Source: Malania oleifera
Lineage: Eukaryota > Streptophyta > Magnoliopsida > Santalales > Ximeniaceae
Direction: 5' to 3'
DNA length: 64,000 bases
NCBI RefSeq assembly: GCF_029873635.1
Contig: NC_080423.1
Coordinates: 99,134,397 to 99,198,396, forward strand
Below are positions 24,176-36,988 of this stretch, piece after piece (within the stretch, counting starts at the first letter, position 1; each line of letters starts with the position of its first letter). The position numbers and the translations under genes are program-made. A model generated the notes under the pieces. The model ran no database searches. It was given only the letters and a program-made list of their open reading frames with translations, and had not been told where the DNA came from.

Positions 24176-27100
24176 TTAGATACCTACTTCCAAGCAATCA
24201 CCTAATGTTTGTTCAAAAAATGGCTTATGCAAAGGTGGCCTTTCAACTGATAATTCTTTTGAAACTTGTTGCATTGTAGGTCGAAATTGAGGATTGTCTT
24301 GCAAACACGCAAACGCTAGCTTCACAATAGAAACAACTTCATCTGCAACTTTACCCATAGGAGGCGATATTCGTTGATCTACCACATCTTTCAATAGTAT
24401 TAATTGATTAGCAAATGACAGTAATGATGATGTTTCTGATGATGGTAAAGACAAGATGAGATCGCCTGGATGCCTCCCCATAATTGCTTCCATTGACACG
24501 ACTCCAAAGCTATAAACATCGGCCTTTTCAGTCACTTTCATTGTATAAGCGAACTCTGCATGCAAAAGATCCTTCAAAATATTTTCAAATATTCTCAACT
24601 TTTCTCAAATATTAAAAGATGGAATCCAATTATAAACCTTAATTAGATGCAACCGTTGCAATATCTACAAGAGCTAGAAAATTTTTTTAAAAAAAAAATT
24701 GTCGCAAAAACTAAAACTATTTTTAAATTTTTAAAATATTTGTAGCATAAATACCACAATATGTAAGATTTTAAATAATTTTAAAATCAAAACATTCTCC
24801 AAATTTTTTGGTATATCTCCCACATACCTCTTTTTTACAAGTTTCATGTGGCTTTGTGTATGTGCATGCATGTTTGTAGGTATTTGTACGTACACATGCA
24901 TACGAGTGAGGCTAGAATATAAATTCTCCTAAGAAGAGATGCTGCTACTTTGGATGACATGCATGTGTAAAGACAAATATAAAAGTTAAGAGATACCTGG
25001 AGCTATATACCCAACAGTGCCAGCCAATGAACTCCAATTGGAGGAGTCAGGCTTCAAAAGCCTAGCAGTCCCAAAATCAGACACACGAGCCTCGTACTCC
25101 AAATCCAACAGAACATTGTTACTGGAAAGGTCTCGATGAATTATTGGTGGTGAGCAATCATGGTGCAAGTAGGACAAAGCATTTGCAACTCCTCTCACGA
25201 CCTTTACCCTCTTACCCCAATCTAACTCCATTGCTTGCTCCTCATCGTTGCTTAACATCTTTCCCAAACTTCCTCTTTCTATGAACTGATAAACAAGAAA
25301 AGATTGCTCCGTATGTGAACAAAAACCATAGAGCTTCACAATGTTTCGATGGCGTATTTCTGTCAACACCCGAACCTCACTTTCAAAGGCTTTTGAGTTT
25401 GCCATCTCGCCACCCTGTAAAGGGCAAAGTTTCTTCACGGCAACGACATGACCGGTACGAGGAAGCTCCACTCTGTAAACGACTCCATATCCACCTGCTC
25501 CAATGCAATATTTGGGATCAAATCCATCTGTTGCTTCAACTATTTGTTCATACACCATCTTCCCATCATACATCCATGCTGCAAAAATGTTTTTATTTTG
25601 TAGTTCTCGTGGTCGTTTATCCCTCTTCTTCTCTTTTTCACGAGCGAGGAAAAAAATTCCAACTATAATGAGTAGGACAAATACTGCTGCTAAAATGGGG
25701 ATTATAGTTAAGATCATGACTTTTTTTCCCTTTTTCCCTTGAGAATTATCGCTCATCACAGAGGAACAAGCCTCCAACCCTGTAACATTGCCGCACAAGC
25801 CTGTGTTTCTATATGAATCAATCTGAGCAATTTGAAAGGGCTTTGTGGTAGGAATAGGACCCTGTAAATACTTATTATATGATACATCAATGGATGTTAA
25901 GCCAGAGAGATCATCAAAAGTAGATGGAATTAAACCAGAGAACTCATTGTGGGAGAGATTCAATGTTTCTAATTTGATCAATTTACCAACCTCCTGTGGT
26001 ATCTCTCCTACCAGCAAATTCATACTGAGATCAAGAACCTGCAAAGAGACTAACTCGCCGATTTGAACTGGCAAAATTCCTCTAAATCTGTTATTGCTCA
26101 TATTTAAGCTCCATAGTCTCGAGAAGCCCCCCATTTCTTTGGGAACCATGCCGCTTAGATTATTCAAAGCCAAGTTAAGATGTTCCAGATTTGAAAGCAT
26201 TTGAATTTCTGCAGGAATACTACCTGAAAGCCTATTCTTGTCAAGCAAAAGTACCAACAATGATGACAACCTTCCGAGTTCCTTTGGGATCTCCCCAGAA
26301 AGATGATTCGAGGAAAGGTTAAGCACCTTTAGTTGGGTAGCCTCCCTGAGCTCAAGAGGAATCTCACCAGAAATGTTATTCCTAGAGATCTTTAGGGCTG
26401 TCAAATTATAGCATCGGCCCCATTTAGGAGAAAGCTCACCGTAGAATTTGTTGTCACTTAAATCAATGTAAGTTAGATACGGATATACACCAAATTCATG
26501 GGATATGTTCCCAGTAAGTTGGTTTCTTTCAAGCCTAACTCTGGTGAGGCTACTGCAATCTTTCAATGTTTTAGGAATGGAGCCCATGAAATTGTTTCCG
26601 GATAAAGTTAAACGCTTCAATAATCCACCAAGACATATATCCTGAGGCAAATGACCTGTGAATTTATTATCGTCCAAAGCCAAATCATTCAAATGTGTTA
26701 TATTATTCATTTCGAACGGAATGGAACCATAGAGTTTGTTTGCACACAAGCTCAAGCTTTGAAGGGATTTCATTTTCCCTATTTCTGGAGGGATAAGGCC
26801 CGACAATTTATTAAATGATAGAGCTAGATCATTAAGTTTAGTTAAGTTTCCCATACTAGAAGGAATGGATCCGGAGAGCTTGTTGTCAAAAAGGTACAAA
26901 AAGACCAAATTGCTTAATTCTCCTATGGTAGTTGGGATTGGACCTATGAGGTTGTTACCTGACAATTCAAGATCATTAAGAGATTTAAGCATTCCAATCT
27001 CCTTAGGAACGGATCCGGAAAGTATATTTTCGTAAAGATACAAAGTGGTTAAGTTGCCTAACTTTCCTATCAAAGTTGGAATTGAACCTGTGAGATTGTT

Positions 27101-27676
27101 GTTTGACAAGTCTAGGTGATTGAGAGATGTAAGCAGTCCTATATCTGGAGGAATAGGCCCATAGATCTCATTTTTAGACAAGGAGAGGCTGACAAGCCTT
27201 TTTAGGAAGCTTATTTCAAATGGAATAATTCCAGAGAGATTATTGGAAGATAGGTCAAGATGGGTGAGCCTTGAAAGGTTTCCAAGGTGGGATGGGATAT
27301 TTCCGAAGAGAGAGTTGTTGCTAAGATCAAGCTTGCGGAGATGAGGAAAAGATGAGAAGTTCAAACCATGAAGCTTACCTCTCAAGGCAAGGCTTGTGAG
27401 ATTTATAGATGAAATGCTCATGTTCGACTTATGACATCCAATTCCTATCCATTGACTGCAAGGATCGCTTCCTACCCAAGAAGAAGACAGAAGAGATTGG
27501 CTATCGAGGCTCGCCTTCCATGCCACCAAAGCATATGCTTCAAAAGAAGAAGAAGAAGCACTTAAAGCATTGCTGTGGGAAAAAGAAGAAGCATAAGAAA
27601 AAGAAGGCAATACAAGAAAGAGAAAGTAATTCATAATGATAAACAAGTATAAGAATAAAACAAGTTGGCTACACAT
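24176..27676 (-). CDS. LRR receptor-like kinase, MIK2-like (LRR-XII group), two exons
   Basis: Exon 1 is 27676-24997 and exon 2 is 24555-24176, giving 1019 residues. The 441-base intron has a GT donor (CCAG|GTATCT) and AG acceptor (TGCAG|AGTTC), and joining restores the conserved GYIAPEFAYTMKVTEKADVY. Seen: hydrophobic signal peptide (about 1-28), an N-terminal cap with a cysteine pair (DPCSQWIGIGC), 21 LRRs of 24 residues, a C-terminal cap (GLCGNVTGLEAC), a transmembrane helix (about 654-678) followed by a basic stop-transfer stretch, and a kinase domain from about 719. The kinase has GAGGYGVVY (about 725-733), catalytic VAVKK (Lys about 748), HRDLSSNN (Asp about 849) and DFG (about 867), so it is an RD kinase with all key residues. 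Family knowledge: MIK2-type receptors sit in the plasma membrane and sense peptides (SCOOPs) in immunity and growth. The ligand here is unknown. A second ATG at residue 15 is an alternative start. The gene looks intact. Confidence 0.93.
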
Positions 27677-27747
27677 TGGTTTTCTTAAGAAGCTAGGACA
27701 ACATTCATGATTTGGCTACAGCAAAGGCCACTGTGTATAACATAGAT

Positions 27748-27812
27748 GAATGGATGGATGGATAGATGATGAGTGCAACTGTGAATTCATGGATGGATGA
27801 GGAGTGCAACTG
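27748..27812. repeat. Duplicated GGATGGATGA / GAGTGCAACTG block in the kinase leader
   Basis: Two neighbouring copies (27748-27781 and 27783-27812) each contain ATGGATGGAT and end GAGTGCAACTG. They lie between the putative TATA box and the start codon, so they would be in the 5' UTR. Confidence 0.6.
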
Positions 27813-27824
27813 CATTTCAGAGGG

Positions 27825-27833
27825 CATTTATAG
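27825..27833 (-). promoter_or_regulatory. Putative TATA box of the receptor kinase gene
   Basis: On the minus strand the sequence reads CTATAAATG, about 150 bases upstream of the start codon. Initiation about 30 bases downstream would give a leader of roughly 120 bases. No experimental support is visible. Confidence 0.5.
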
Positions 27834-28390
27834 AGATGAAAATGGATGACTTATAAAAGTCATATTTTTTGGTGAAGTATCTATAGTCTCTTTCAACAAC
27901 ACACTTCCATTCCTAATTGGAGTAGAAAAGTGTGGTGCTAATTTACAACTCATGTTCATTTATTGGCCGGCATCATTAATAAATTTTTTTTCTTGGTAAT
28001 ATTTTAGATATGAGAGTAAATAACATGAAATAAAAGTTTATTTTTTCATTTTTATTTATTTTTCCAAGAACATCTTTTATCCAAATGGAGCTTGAGAGTT
28101 ACAATATTGTAAAAATCAACTATGCTATCATTTTTAAAATAATATTACAATATTTTCCTATAAACATAAATTTGTTGTTTATTTTAATATTACAATAGTT
28201 TATTGTTATAAATATCAATGTAATGGTGTGTTATAATACAATATTATAAGGTCGCATATATTATTATATCATTTTTAATACAATAAAATAATATTAAAAC
28301 ATTATATTGTTCAGCATTGTTAAAAATATGTTTATTTTTACTTATTTATTGTGGCTTTTATCACAGTCGTTGGATCGTCTCTAAATCCAA
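27834..28390. other. AT-rich spacer upstream of the kinase gene
   Basis: Upstream promoter region of the minus-strand kinase gene, then AT-rich sequence up to the copia LTR. Beyond the TATA-like site I see no gene or clear motif. Confidence 0.5.
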
Positions 28391-28728
28391 TGGTGGTGTA
28401 GTGTCATATATATGTTTGCCAGTCATGGGAAAATATAGGGATTGCTTGTCATTTTGTGCAAGGTGAGCAAGAGGGGGGTTCTCTCGAGGAAGAACTTTTC
28501 TTCAACGGGTTGAATGTAAAGGGATGTACATGGGATCTGGGATCGGGGAGAGACTAATTAGATCTTGTACTGTCATCGTTTCATAGTGTATTTTTCTTCA
28601 GGTGCACGCTCCGTAGACATAGGCAACCTTGCCGAACCATGTAAAATCTCTCATCTCCATTTTTCTATGAATGTTCTTTGTGTAATTTAGTTTGTTGATC
28701 GAAAGATTAAAATTGTTGTGCGTCAACA
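28391..28728 (+). repeat. 5' LTR of element 3
   Basis: It matches 32765-33103 over the stretch from GTGTCATATATATG to the end. It is followed by the dinucleotide AG and the primer-binding site TGGTATCAGAG. Confidence 0.82.
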
Positions 28729-31700
28729 AGTGGTATCAGAGTACAGTTTCAATTGGGTGCAAATATGATAGATCAGATTGGAAGAAATTTTTTAGATATG
28801 AAGTTTTTCCGCATGAGTGTTCAAGATCAGAGTGGTTCGTTCAGATCGGATTGAGGTATGTGAAGATTCAGATCAGGTGCCAGAAAATTATTCCAAAATT
28901 TTTTCAATTGAAGGAGGATCATTTTTCAATTAAAGGCATGAAAAAAAAATTCTGATTAAAAAAATTTTTCGCGGATGAAGAACATGATGAACAGTGCCAG
29001 AATTGGGTGGCAGACCCAGATTTAGAATCGGGTCAGGTACGGAATGCAACAGGTTGACACGAGGGTTAAGAGGGTGGGTTACGGGTTGAATCCAAGTGAA
29101 ACCTGCCAGGTTAAGGTGCGGATCAGCATCCAAGTCGGATAGAACACGTGTCGGTTGCACGTGTAGTGGATCAGGGATCTAGGTCGAACGGAATAGGTTG
29201 GACCCAACAACTGAGTCAAGGTGCGAGTCAGAAAGGGTCATTTGGGCTAGGTGCAGGTGTAATTGCTGGCATCATCCTGACAGGTGCTGACGTCACTGCT
29301 GACATAAGAGGAGAGAAGGAAAAAAAAAGAAAAAAAAATTAATGGCGAGTACTTCAACGGCCAAGTTGGAGGTGGAGCCCTTTAATGGGAAAAATAATTT
29401 TAGTTTGTGGCAGAGCACTGTGAAGGATGTGTTGGTCCAACAGGGATTGATTAAGGCACTGTGAAAGACAAGAAGCTAGAGACCATGTCAGATGATCAAT
29501 AGAAGGAGCTGGAAATGAAAGCGGTAAGTACCATTCTTTTAAGTTTAGCTTCAGAAATTAAATACAATGTGTTGAATGAAATATCAACAGTTGAGCTTTG
29601 GAAAAAATTGGAGAATATTTATATGTCCAAGTCCCTAGTTAATAGACTATATATATTTGAAAAAATAGTTGTATCAATTGAGGATAACTGAGGGCACAGA
29701 AGTCAGAGACCACCTCAATTATTTCAATAAGATAATCACGCAGTTGCAAGTATTGAGGTAAAATTGAGGATGAAGATAAAGCATTGATTCTGTTGTATTC
29801 GCTTCCTAGCTCACTTGATACTTTGAAAACCACACTATTGCTAGGTAAAGAGACTCTTACGATTGATGAGGTGACTACTGTCATTCTGGATAGTGAGAAT
29901 TTTCACAAACCAGATCACCCAAGACATGAATAAGGGTTGGTGGCTAAAGGTAAGTCTAACCAACAGCGGGGCAGGAGTTCTAGTAGGGGTAATTGGAATC
30001 GAGGGAAATCTCAATCCAAGTCCAGGGGTAAGAGTGGGAACTGGAGGAGTGGTTGCTTTTATTATAGGAAATAAGGACATATGAAGAAGTTGTGTCTAAG
30101 GAGGAAAAGAGATTTAGAAGAAAAGAACAAAAAAGACTAAGTAGGTTACTATAGTGGAGAGCAGTTCATCAATTTTTTATGGGGATCTTTTGGTTGTTAC
30201 TACAGGTTCCAGTTACTTAGCCGATACCTAGACTTTGAATTCGGCGTGCTCATATCATATGTGTCCATACAGGAACTGGTTTGACTCCTATGAACCAATC
30301 TCTGGAGGGATGGTGTTGATGGGTAATGATGCTTCTTATGGTATTCTTGGTATTGGAACGGTCAAAATCATGATGTTTGATGGTGTGGCTAGAACCATCA
30401 GGGATGTGAAGCATGTTCCAAATCTAAAAAATAATCTGATTTCCTTGGGCTCTTTGGACAATAATGGTTTCTTTTTTTCAGTTAGGGATGGTGTGCTGAA
30501 AGTGGCTAGAGGTTCACTGGTAGTAATGAAGGGTCATCTGAGGAACAATTTGTACCTCTTGTGGGTAGCACAATGATAGGTGGAGATGCAGCTAGTACCT
30601 CTTTAGATATAAATACAGATGATACTACTCTGTGGCATATGAGGTTGGGTCACATGAGTGAGCGTAGTTTGCAGGAGCTGCACAGGCGGAACTTACTGAG
30701 AGGTAATTCTTATTGTAAGCTTAAATTCTGTAAATACTGTTTGTTTGGTAAACAGTACAGGATAAGTTTCAGAATAGGAAAGCATATAAGCAAGGAGGTT
30801 CTGGAATACATTCATTCAAATGTATGGGATCTAGTATAGGAACAATATCACAGTGGTGCTATTTATTTTGTCTCATTTTTTGATGAATTTTCGAGGAAAG
30901 TATGGGTGTATTTTCCGAAGCATGGGAGTGAGGTATGCAGTAAGTTCAGGGAATGGGAAGCTTGGTAAAGAAGCAAACAAGGAAACAAGTGGAATTTCTG
31001 AGATCTGACAATGGACTGGAGTACAAAAGAAGCCAGTTCATTGACTTCTGCAAGGAAGAGGGGATCACTAGGCACTATACATGTCCACATGGGTCAGAGC
31101 AGAATGGGGTAGCTGAAAGGATGAATAGAACATTACTAGAGAGGAAAAGGTGTATGAGGATTCAGACTAATCTGCCTAAGTCATTCTGGGTAGAATGAGT
31201 GAGTATGGCATGCTACCTGGTAAACAAGTCTCCTTCTGCAACTATTAATGCAAAGGTTCCTGAGAAGGTATGGATATGTAAGCTAGTAGATTACTCTATG
31301 TTGATAATATTTGGTTGTCCATCATATGTGCATGTGCAGGAATAGGACAGATCAAAGTTAGACTCTAAGTCCAAACCATGTGTATTTCTTGGTTTCTAAG
31401 AAGGAGTGAAGGGATACCGATTATGGAACCCTATAGCACGGAAGGTGGTCATTAGCAGGGATGTGGTCTTCGATAAGGAAGCCATGTTGAAGGAGAATGC
31501 TGATAAGAATGTGGAGTCTAATTCAGTGGGAGTACTTATTCAGGTGGAGATGGACAGTATTCAGAATTCAGGTATGGGTAATACTCATACTACTGTTGTT
31601 GATTCTGTTGCACAAGATATAGTGAGACAGGCTACAGTTCCGCACGATATTCATCAGACATGTGATAGACATAAGCCTACAGGGCTAGCCACCGGCAGAG

Positions 31701-32764
31701 AAAGAAGGAATGTTAAGCCTCCGATCAGGTATGGATTTAAGGACTTAATTGCATTTGTTCTAATTACCAGTAGTGGAGATCCTTCTAATTTTTCAAGAAG
31801 CAGTTCAGAGTTCTGAATGAGATTGTTGGTTTGGAGACATGGTTGAGGAGATGGAGTCTCTTCATAAGAATGGCACTTGGGTGTTGGTTCCAAAGCCCAA
31901 GGACATGAAGTTGATTGGCTATAAGTGGGTTTTCAAAAAGAAAGAACCTACTTCAGAATCAGAAGGGATAAAATATAAGGTCAGGTTAGTAGCAAAATGA
32001 TACAAACAGGAAGAAAGTATAGATTATAATGAAATCTTTTCTCCTGTTATTAAGCATGCTTCTATTAGATCTTTGTTAGCATTGGTTGCCATACATGATT
32101 TAGATTTAGAACAGATGGATGTAAAGACAGCTTTCCTTCATGGTGAGTTGGAGGAAGATATCTTTATGGAGCAACCAGAGGGATTTGTGGAACAATGTAA
32201 AGAGAACCTGGTATGTAAGTTGAATAGGTTTCTTTATGGTTTAAAGCAATACCCTAGGCAATGGTATAAGAGATTTGATTCTTATATGTTGAGGATTGGG
32301 TATGTTAGAAGCAGTTATGACAGTTGTGTTTACTTCAGATTTCTTAACAGTGGTGTATATGTGATCCTTATGTTATATGTGGATGACATGTTGATTGCCT
32401 CTAACAATACTGATCAGCTAAATGTGTTGAAAGCTAGGTTACAGGATGAGTTTGAGATGAAGGATCCTTGGCATGGAAATCACGAGGGACAGACAACAGA
32501 AAAAGTTGTGGTTGTCATAGGGTAAGTATATTGAGAAGGTGTTGGAAAGGTTTAACATGGATAAGGTTAAACCAATAAGTACACCTCTAGCTGCTCATTT
32601 TCAATTGTGTGCTAAACTGTGTCCTTCTACTGATGAGGATAAGTTGGAAATGGCTAGTGTGTCTTATGCCAGTACAGTAGGGAGTCTGATGTATGCTATA
32701 GTATGTAGTAGACTAGACTTGTCATATGCAGTTAGTTTAGTAAAAAAATATATGGCTAAATCCA

Positions 32765-33103
32765 TCGGTTGTGTGGTGTCATATATATGTTTGTAAACCA
32801 TGGGAAAATATAGGGATTGCTTGTCATTTTGTGCAAGGTAAGCTAAAGGGGGGTTCTCTCTAAGAAGAACCTTTCTTCAACGGGTTGAAGGTGAAGGGGT
32901 GTATAGGGGATCTGGGATCAGGAAAAGACTGATCAGATCTTATACTGTCATCGTTTCATAGTGGATTTTTCTCTAGGTGCACGCTCGAAGAACGTTGGCA
33001 ACATTGCCGAACCATGTAAAATCTCTCATCTCCATTTTTCTGTGAATGTTCTTTGTGTGATTTATTTTGTTGATCGGAAGATTAAAATTGTTGCGCGTCA
33101 TCA
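32765..33103 (+). repeat. 3' LTR of element 3
   Basis: Second copy of the LTR, ending GCGCGTCATCA. It shares the CCGAACCATGTAAAATCTCT block with the 5' copy. Confidence 0.82.
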
Positions 33104-33375
33104 AGCCTCTTATAAAATGCCATAATTAAGAATCCCCAACTTCTTCTCAAAAACCTCTTATTTAGTATTTTGTAAGAATTTAAATTACATCAAGTTAGTG
33201 GAATATTTATTTCTTCAAGTAGAATGGGAAAATACAGGAATGTAATATAAACTAAATGGAGATATAATTTTTTTAAAGAAAAAAAGAATCACTCGTGTAA
33301 AAGTTTGTTATGAATTTATAAAGAAAATTAGGAATAGACATTTATTATCTATTTTTCATGTTATGAATTCATAAA

Positions 33376-33974
33376 TGTTATTTATAGCTCTTATACTTCT
33401 ATTTTGGTAAGCAAAGAAAGAAGGAGGAAAAACGTGAAGGGGCAAAATAGCAGAACTCATCGATGAGAGCCCTGTATTCGTTGATGAGAGTACAACAGAG
33501 GTTACCCTCATCAACGAAGGCTCTAAAGCTCATCGACGAATAATTACCGAGAGCAGGATATTTTAGACTTCTGGCATCGTCAATAAGAACCCTATATTCA
33601 TCGACGAAGGTTCTTCTTGGTCTCGTCAATGAAACCCCTATGTTCGTCGAAGAGAGGCGCCTGGGCTGTGGCAGTTTTATGAAATTTTGAATTTTTAAAC
33701 GTTGGGTGGTTGGGCAAACAGAGGGAAACCTCCGAGGAAACTCTATATATGTCATCTAAACATATTTTGAGAGTGTGAGTGATCATTATTGAAGTGTACT
33801 GTATACATTTTGATTTCCTTAGTGAAATTTGTGTGTCATTACTTCCGTGAATGTAGGCTTTGTCGAACCACATAAATCTTTGTGTTGATCTTGTTCTGGT
33901 TATGTGTGTTATTTACATTCACTTGTTATTATGTTTATTCCGCTGTGCATCTTCATTATATGATCCATTTCACA
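33376..33974 (+). mobile_element. Decayed solo LTR-like remnant with GTCGAC-type palindromes
   Basis: The segment has a cluster of CATCGACGAA / TCGTCGAAGA-like motifs (33455-33660), a TATA-like CTATATATG (33742), and a TGTAGGCTTTGTCGAACCAC block (33853) like the U5 of copia-type LTRs here (33003 and 40835). The ends TGTTA and CACA with flanks ATAAA / ATAAT are only a guess at boundaries. It has no internal part. Superfamily probably Ty1/copia. Confidence 0.45.
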
Positions 33975-34433
33975 ATAATAAAAACTATATTATCATTTGC
34001 TTTATAGTTACAACACATCTTCTTTTGAAAATATAGCAAACCTCATGTTGTGATTATTAGTATCCAAAAAATAAATAACATTCTACGAACTAAATATAAT
34101 CTTAATGTTTATTTACATTTTCTATAACGAACGAAACACTATTTTGAAAGAGTTGCAACCAATTCGAATTTGATTTGAAAAGCTCTAATATTATAGTTAA
34201 TGAAGCATAAATGATATAACCAATGCCCAATTTTTTTTTGTGGATTGTGTCTAGGTATAAAGTTGTCCCTAAAAGGATACCAACAAATAAATAAGTAATG
34301 GATAAATAACTTTTGTTCATACCACTAATTAGCATTTATTATAAATATGTTTAGTTTCATGTCTACAATATACTTTTAACCATAGATATTATAAAGTGAA
34401 ATAAAGTTCATTTTGATTTAAATGTCATTGTAT

Positions 34434-34650
34434 GCACACCCACTATTAATTTCTACTTGACAATAGTTTGTGAATGGGATGGTAATGTTTACTTTCTGGC
34501 ACATTATGGCAAGATTCAATGTTTAGGTACTACATTTGATATTAGATGTCAAAGTCTCTTGATGTAACGCACACCCACTATTAATTGCTACTTGACATTT
34601 AGTTTCTAATCATTTACTTTCCCTGCATGTCATGGCAAGATTCAATGTTC
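34434..34650. repeat. Imperfect direct duplication, period 135 bases
   Basis: GCACACCCACTATTAATT begins both copies (34434 and 34569), and both reach ATGGCAAGATTCAATGTT. Nothing here looks like a gene. Confidence 0.65.
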
Positions 34651-34874
34651 CCAACTATCTTATTCATACACTTTTTGGTGACTTTTAAGCACTAAATTTT
34701 GATATTTTTATATTGAAGATTGAAATTAAAATTTAAAATTATAAAGCTTCATTTTTATGTTAGAAGCTTTAGGTTTAAATTTTGAGAGGATTAAAAGAGA
34801 TACGAGATAATAAATTATAAAGGTAAGAAAAACTATATGGAGTTGTGTACCCAAAGGGTGAAAGCAAATCAGAG

Positions 34875-35390
34875 CATGCCCCTTGCACTTCACATCCAAT
34901 ATCGTTGTTAAAATATGTCTTAGTGAACTAATGAGAGTGACAAAGCATTTGCAACTCCTTTCATGGTGTTTTGATCTCGATTAAAATTTTAAAAATATTT
35001 AAAAAAAATTGAATTATGAAAGAATTTATTTTTTTTATATTTGGTTATCGAGAAAAGCCAAAGGAATATCCCAAATTAGTGAGCAAATATTTGGTTTTAC
35101 GTATCATGAACATTTTTTTTTCTAATTTTTAATCATGTTAGAATAAATTTTTATTTTAATAATATTTAGTATACATCAAAACATATATATATTAAACAAT
35201 AAATTTCCTTTTAATTTTCTTTTCCCAAACCAATTTTCATCCAAATGAAACATTATCCTCATGCTCCAATCCAACTCCACTGCTCTTGATCATTGCACTG
35301 CATCTTTCTTTTAGGCTTTTTCTTTTCATAAATGGTAGGGAAGAAAACATAGTTGTGCATGTGAACAGAAACCGTAAAGCTCATCTCACT
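34875..35390 (-). pseudogene. Degenerate LRR-kinase fragment, split by an AT-rich repeat
   Basis: Two blocks match the kinase part of the gene at 24176-27676. Block one (about 34875-34966) includes CAAAGCATTTGCAACTCCTT, which is 25175-25194 of the gene with one change, and reaches back to a damaged DFG region. Block two (about 35253-35390) includes CTCCAATCCAACTCCACTGC and TGTGAACAGAAACCGTAAAG, matching 25214-25233 and 25314-25333 with few changes. Order and strand agree with the gene. The roughly 285 bases between the blocks are an AT-rich repeat absent from the gene. It is a dead duplicate of this or a sister receptor kinase, lying 7 kb upstream of it on the same strand. Confidence 0.75.
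34967..35252 (+). repeat. AT-rich dispersed repeat, copy A (inside kinase pseudogene)
   Basis: It contains ATTTGGTTATCGAGAAAAG (35038), the signature shared with copies at about 43060-43340 and, reversed, about 54395-54665. It separates two blocks that are contiguous in the kinase gene, so it behaves as an insertion. Ends and class are unknown. Confidence 0.5.
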
Positions 35391-36008
35391 TTTCAGTGAT
35401 TTACATTTTAAATTTTAAATTTTAAATTTGCAGTGATTTATTTTTTATTTTTTTATTAAAATTTGTACCTGGCTAACTTAATCTACAAAAGTGAATTGTG
35501 GACATTAAACTTCTCCAACAATTGGCTATTACCACAACTTAAGATCATAAATTTGATTCTTAGTTTTTCACGACATATGAAAGCCATACATATAGTCTTT
35601 AATTTTTGTCATAACAATTAAAAATCAACAACAGAAATATAAAACTAACAATAGCAAATGTATGGTCATCACCTATTTTTTCACTCAACTGCAGCATAAA
35701 CTAAAAAATAAAAATGATATCAAACAACTCCTAATTAATTTTAGTTAGTAGACATGCATTACGAGTAAAATGAGTTAGCCCCAAGATTTTATTAACCTGA
35801 TTTTGATAATAACAAATTTTATGAAGGACTAATGGCTTTTCTACTTAAGTTGTTCTACAGAATTAAACCATTGAAGTTAAAGTAAAGTTGAAAATTTGAA
35901 AGAAGTTTGAACACTTAATTTGATTTTTATGTAATATTTTTCTCTCATTTGTATTATATTTTATATTGTAAAATCGTGAGAATATGTAAGTGTTAGTTTT
36001 ACCATAAT
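35391..36008. other. AT-rich spacer
   Basis: No gene, RNA or clear mobile element recognised. Confidence 0.5.
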
Positions 36009-36568
36009 ACCAAGAGGGGGGGGGTGAATTGGTATTTTTAAATTTTGTCCACTAGGTCAATCTCCTAACAACAGTATTACACAAGCCTAGGGTCAATCTA
36101 GTGCAGATAAGTAAATGAATATAAATACACAGTGAAAATTAAAATGCACAAATAATTTAGCTAAGAATGCACAACAAAACAGTAAATAGAGATGACACCC
36201 AGAAATGTTATCAAATTTCGGCAAACTGCCTACATCCCCGCCTTGGCTAACAAGTATAAGGATTATCACTATAAGCTCACTTAACGGGTGGAGCGGCACC
36301 TAAACAATCAGGTCAATTAACACATGGCTAATCTCAACCTTTACAATCAATCCTTATCGGACTAGATTGTCGCCCCCTCAGACCACGCCTAGAATACAAC
36401 AAATTTCTCAATATAATTAGGTACAATGATTATGTTTTTCAGTCAAGCAAATATGTACTAAATGTAATCAATCAAATGCACATCAATTATATAGGTAAAT
36501 GTAAGCTCAGAGATGTGTATTTTTGTGCAAGTCATACTCAACAAGATATGATCTCAAGAATGCTTAAG

Positions 36569-36901
36569 TGTGACAACCTGAATAATAATAATATTTAGAT
36601 AATAAAGAGGAAGGGAAATGGAAACAGTAACAAAAGAAGGAAGTCGACTTCGTCAACGAAGACTGAATTTCGTCGACAAAGAAATACCGAGAGAGATTTT
36701 GAGCCGACTGAATTTCGTTGACGAGGACTGAATTTCGTCGACGAAATTATTTAATGATTCGTTGACGAATGACGTGGTTCGTCGACGAATCTAGTTCTAT
36801 AAATATAGAAGAATCCGAATTTTGTTACTTCACAACTAAGCAAGCTCATTCTCTCTCTCTCTCTCTTCCATTCGGTATTCTCTCTCTCTCTCTCTCTCTC
36901 T

Positions 36902-36988
<87 letters not shown>

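Larger units (their letters stand above)
28391..33103 (+). mobile_element. Ty1/copia element, Tork-like (element 3)
   Basis: Two LTRs of about 340 bases, 28391-28728 and about 32765-33103, end in GTCAACA / GTCATCA. The primer-binding site TGGTATCAGAGTACA is at 28731. Parts in order: gag starting at the ATG at 29341 (PFNGKNNFSLWQ), a CCHC-like knuckle near 30050, protease region (about 30230-30500), GAG-pre-integrase and integrase (about 30600-31200), reverse transcriptase with YVDDMLIA (about 31890-32520) and the start of RNase H. Integrase before RT makes it Ty1/copia, and the gag and protease style suggests Tork (Tnt1-like). LTRs differ at roughly one base in ten, so it is older. It is broken, with about a dozen breaks. 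The LTR starts are approximate and no matching target duplication was found. Confidence 0.85.

Noticed and set aside
25315-27636. Plus-strand open frames across the kinase gene
   Set aside because: They are antisense shadows of the receptor kinase exon.
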